A DNA stretch of 15,607 nucleotides from VAZQ01 sp036555745. GTDB lineage: Bacteria; Pseudomonadota; Alphaproteobacteria; Rhizobiales; Xanthobacteraceae. Positions 14,225 to 15,607 of the stretch are shown here, in pieces. The stretch is from the NCBI GenBank assembly GCA_036555745.1, contig DATBKV010000201.1, positions 1 through 15,607 on the forward strand. The letters run 5' to 3'. The position numbers and the translations under genes are program-made. Under the pieces are notes generated by a model. That model was not told where the DNA came from. It did not search any database and saw only the letters and a program-made list of their open reading frames with translations. Position 1 is the stretch's first letter; the number at the start of each line of letters is the position of its first letter.

Positions 14225-15004
14225 ATGGTCCAATTCAATCTGCCAAGAAACTCGAAAATCACCGAGGGAAAAGCCTGGCCGGCTCCGGCGGGGGCGCAGA
14301 CTCTGCGCGAATACCGCATCTATCGCTGGGATCCCGAGGACGGCCGCACCCCCCGGATCGACACCTATCAGGTCGATACCGCCGACTGCGGCCCGATGGT
14401 GCTTGACGCACTGATCTGGATCAAGAACACGATCGATCCGACGCTGACCTTCCGCCGCTCCTGCCGCGAGGGCGTATGCGGCTCCTGCGCCATGAATATC
14501 GACGGACGCAACACGCTCGCCTGCACCAAGTCAATGTCCGAGATCAAGGGTGCGGTGAAGATCTATCCGCTGCCGCACCAGCCGGTGGTCAAGGACCTGG
14601 TGCCCGACCTCACCAATTTCTACGCGCAATATGCCGCGATCGAGCCATGGCTGCACACCGTGAGCCCGCAGCCGGAGAAGGAATGGCTCCAAACCCATGA
14701 CGATCGCATCCGCCTCGACGGTCTCTACGAGTGCATCCTGTGCGCCTGCTGCTCGACTTCGTGCCCGAGCTACTGGTGGAACAGCGACCGCTTCCTCGGT
14801 CCGGCGGCGCTCATCCAGGCCAATCGCTGGCTCCAGGACTCCCGCGATGAAGCAGCCGGCGAGCGGCTCGACGACCTCGAAGACCCGTTCCGGCTCTACC
14901 GCTGTCATACGATCATGAATTGCGCCAATGCCTGTCCGAAGCATCTCAATCCGGCGGAGGCCATTGCTGAAATCAAGCGGATGATGGTCGAGCGCAAGGT
15001 GTAG
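14225..15004 (+). CDS. sdhB: Succinate dehydrogenase iron-sulfur subunit
   Basis: Electron-transfer subunit of complex II, 259 residues. The [2Fe-2S] ligands are Cys80, Cys85, Cys88 and Cys100 (SCREGVCGSCAMNIDG...LAC). The [4Fe-4S] ligands are Cys170, Cys173, Cys176 and Cys237, and the [3Fe-4S] ligands Cys180, Cys227 and Cys233 (CILCACCSTSCP and CHTIMNCANACPKHLNP), numbered by analogy to E. coli. All eleven cysteines are present. The start at 14225 (MVQFNLPRNSKI) is the usual N-terminus. It is 7 nt after the sdhA stop with only a weak ribosome site, so translation may rely on coupling with sdhA. Confidence 0.97.
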   Translation: MVQFNLPRNSKITEGKAWPAPAGAQTLREYRIYRWDPEDGRTPRIDTYQVDTADCGPMVLDALIWIKNTIDPTLTFRRSCREGVCGSCAMNIDGRNTLACTKSMSEIKGAVKIYPLPHQPVVKDLVPDLTNFYAQYAAIEPWLHTVSPQPEKEWLQTHDDRIRLDGLYECILCACCSTSCPSYWWNSDRFLGPAALIQANRWLQDSRDEAAGERLDDLEDPFRLYRCHTIMNCANACPKHLNPAEAIAEIKRMMVERKV

Positions 15005-15147
15005 CCGGGCGACCCGCCGTCGGCGATCGCGACCTCGCGTGAATGGCCGTTTCGATCGGCAGTAAAGCTTCAACGAACCCTGGCGGGGATTGAATTCGCG
15101 CGCTTAGAGTTTATCTGGACGCCGGATTGTCAGGGAAAGGCAGGGCG

Positions 15148-15495
15148 ATGGACCTGTTTTCATCCATAGCAGAAATCATCCGCGATCTGCTCATGTTCGT
15201 GGTGGCGATGACCGCCTTGCTGATCGTGTTGATCGTGGTCGTCTCGAAGCTGCCAAACGACAACCCACTGAAACGTGTGCTGACAGCGTTGAGCTACCGG
15301 GTGGCCGCGACGGCTGCGGCTGGCGCTGTGGCGATCCCGGTAGAGCCGCTCCCCGGACTGGACGCGCTCTACGATGTCGCCGTCCCCATCGGGTTGATCT
15401 GGTACTGGTTCACGTTTTTCCGGGATGCGCGCCGAACCATGCGCGACGTGACGCCGAAGGCACAGCAGCCGCAGATAAACCACAGCGGCCACTGA
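15148..15495 (+). CDS. Small two-helix membrane protein, function unknown
   Basis: Encodes 115 residues. The first helix is about 11-33 (very hydrophobic, ending VVVSK). An alanine-rich stretch follows at 52-64, then EPLPGLDALYDVA and a second helix at about 76-92 (VAVPIGLIWYWFTFF) ending in a basic FFRDARRTMRD. The tail is polar. I recognise no family. The start at 15148 has an AGGCAGG purine site upstream; a TTG at 15127 in the same frame would add seven residues. It is 143 nt after sdhB and on the same strand, so it could be read from the sdh operon or from its own promoter. Confidence 0.68.
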   Translation: MDLFSSIAEIIRDLLMFVVAMTALLIVLIVVVSKLPNDNPLKRVLTALSYRVAATAAAGAVAIPVEPLPGLDALYDVAVPIGLIWYWFTFFRDARRTMRDVTPKAQQPQINHSGH

Positions 15496-15504
15496 ATTTG
15501 AGCC

Positions 15505-15529
15505 GGAACCGGGACGGGCGGCCCGTGTT
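15505..15529 (+). promoter_or_regulatory. Candidate EcfG (general stress response) promoter
   Basis: GGAAC (15505-15509) is followed after 16 nt by TGTT (15526-15529), against the EcfG consensus GGAAC-N16/17-cGTT. It ends 8 nt before the ATG of the terminal stress-protein gene, so transcription would start nearly at that ATG. Confidence 0.5.
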
Positions 15530-15537
15530 GGATCGGC

Positions 15538-15607
15538 ATGGGCCACGACAAATCGGTAGATCGAGTCTGGGACCTCATCGAGAAGGTCGGCGTGTGCATG
15601 CTCACCA
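15538..15607 (+). CDS. Pyridoxamine-5'-phosphate-oxidase-like general stress protein, N-terminal fragment
   Basis: Only the first 23 codons are in the window: MGHDKSVDRVWDLIEKVGVCMLT. This matches the start of small FMN-binding split-barrel stress proteins (general stress protein 26 / PNPOx-like), where an initial helix with RVWDLIEK leads into a strand VGVCMLT. The frame has a stop at 15499-15501 and no other start codon before 15538, so the ATG is well set even though the ribosome site is poor. The candidate EcfG promoter directly upstream fits a stress gene. The rest of the protein is beyond the window, so the family call rests on this fragment. Confidence 0.6.
   Translation, partial: MGHDKSVDRVWDLIEKVGVCMLT

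Noticed and set aside
15005..15060. Possible terminator after sdhB
   Set aside because: Only 4-bp GC stems with tiny loops and no T-tract could be found.

Overview
The window reads as a typical high-GC alphaproteobacterial chromosome segment. It most likely comes from the Hyphomicrobiales (Rhizobiales), near the Bradyrhizobium/Xanthobacteraceae group. This rests on the sequence style of SdhA/SdhB and LeuB, a mesaconyl-CoA hydratase of the ethylmalonyl-CoA pathway, a Bug-type tripartite-tricarboxylate receptor, and two motifs resembling promoters of the alphaproteobacterial general-stress sigma factor EcfG. The taxonomic call is inference from recognised protein families; no search was run. 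I see no IS element, phage gene, CRISPR array, tRNA or rRNA.

Layout. Positions 1-206 hold the 3' end of a DUF429-type gene, convergent with asd (aspartate-semialdehyde dehydrogenase, minus strand). Next on the minus strand is a compact sorA-sorB operon: a periplasmic molybdenum sulfite dehydrogenase and its small cytochrome c, closed by a strong GC hairpin. A divergent 237-bp spacer leads to a small exported hypothetical protein. It is convergent with leuB (3-isopropylmalate dehydrogenase, minus). Divergent from leuB are a Bug-family periplasmic solute receptor and a type II NADH dehydrogenase (plus). Convergent to these is a second molybdoenzyme operon: a membrane b-type cytochrome followed by a YedY/MsrP-like Tat-exported catalytic subunit carrying a lipobox. 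Divergent from it is mch (mesaconyl-CoA hydratase), convergent with sodC (periplasmic Cu/Zn superoxide dismutase). A LysR-type regulator lies upstream of sodC on the same strand and is divergent from the complete sdhCDAB operon (succinate dehydrogenase). After sdhB come a small two-helix membrane protein and the first 23 codons of a probable pyridoxamine-5'-phosphate-oxidase-like general stress protein.

How the parts fit. Much of the window concerns respiratory electron input: SorAB passes electrons to cytochrome c, NDH-2 and SDH reduce quinone, and the second molybdoenzyme pairs with a membrane b-type cytochrome. Mch and SDH both handle C4/C5 intermediates of acetyl-CoA assimilation and the TCA cycle. 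Asd and LeuB are ordinary amino-acid biosynthesis genes.

The most interesting signals are regulatory. Candidate EcfG promoters precede sodC and the terminal stress-protein gene, the latter so close to the start codon that the transcript may be nearly leaderless. A perfect 7-bp inverted repeat of LysR-box form lies between the LysR gene and sdhC. The two unlike sulfite-oxidase-family enzymes about 4 kb apart are also worth a look. I did not find a convincing wholly new system.
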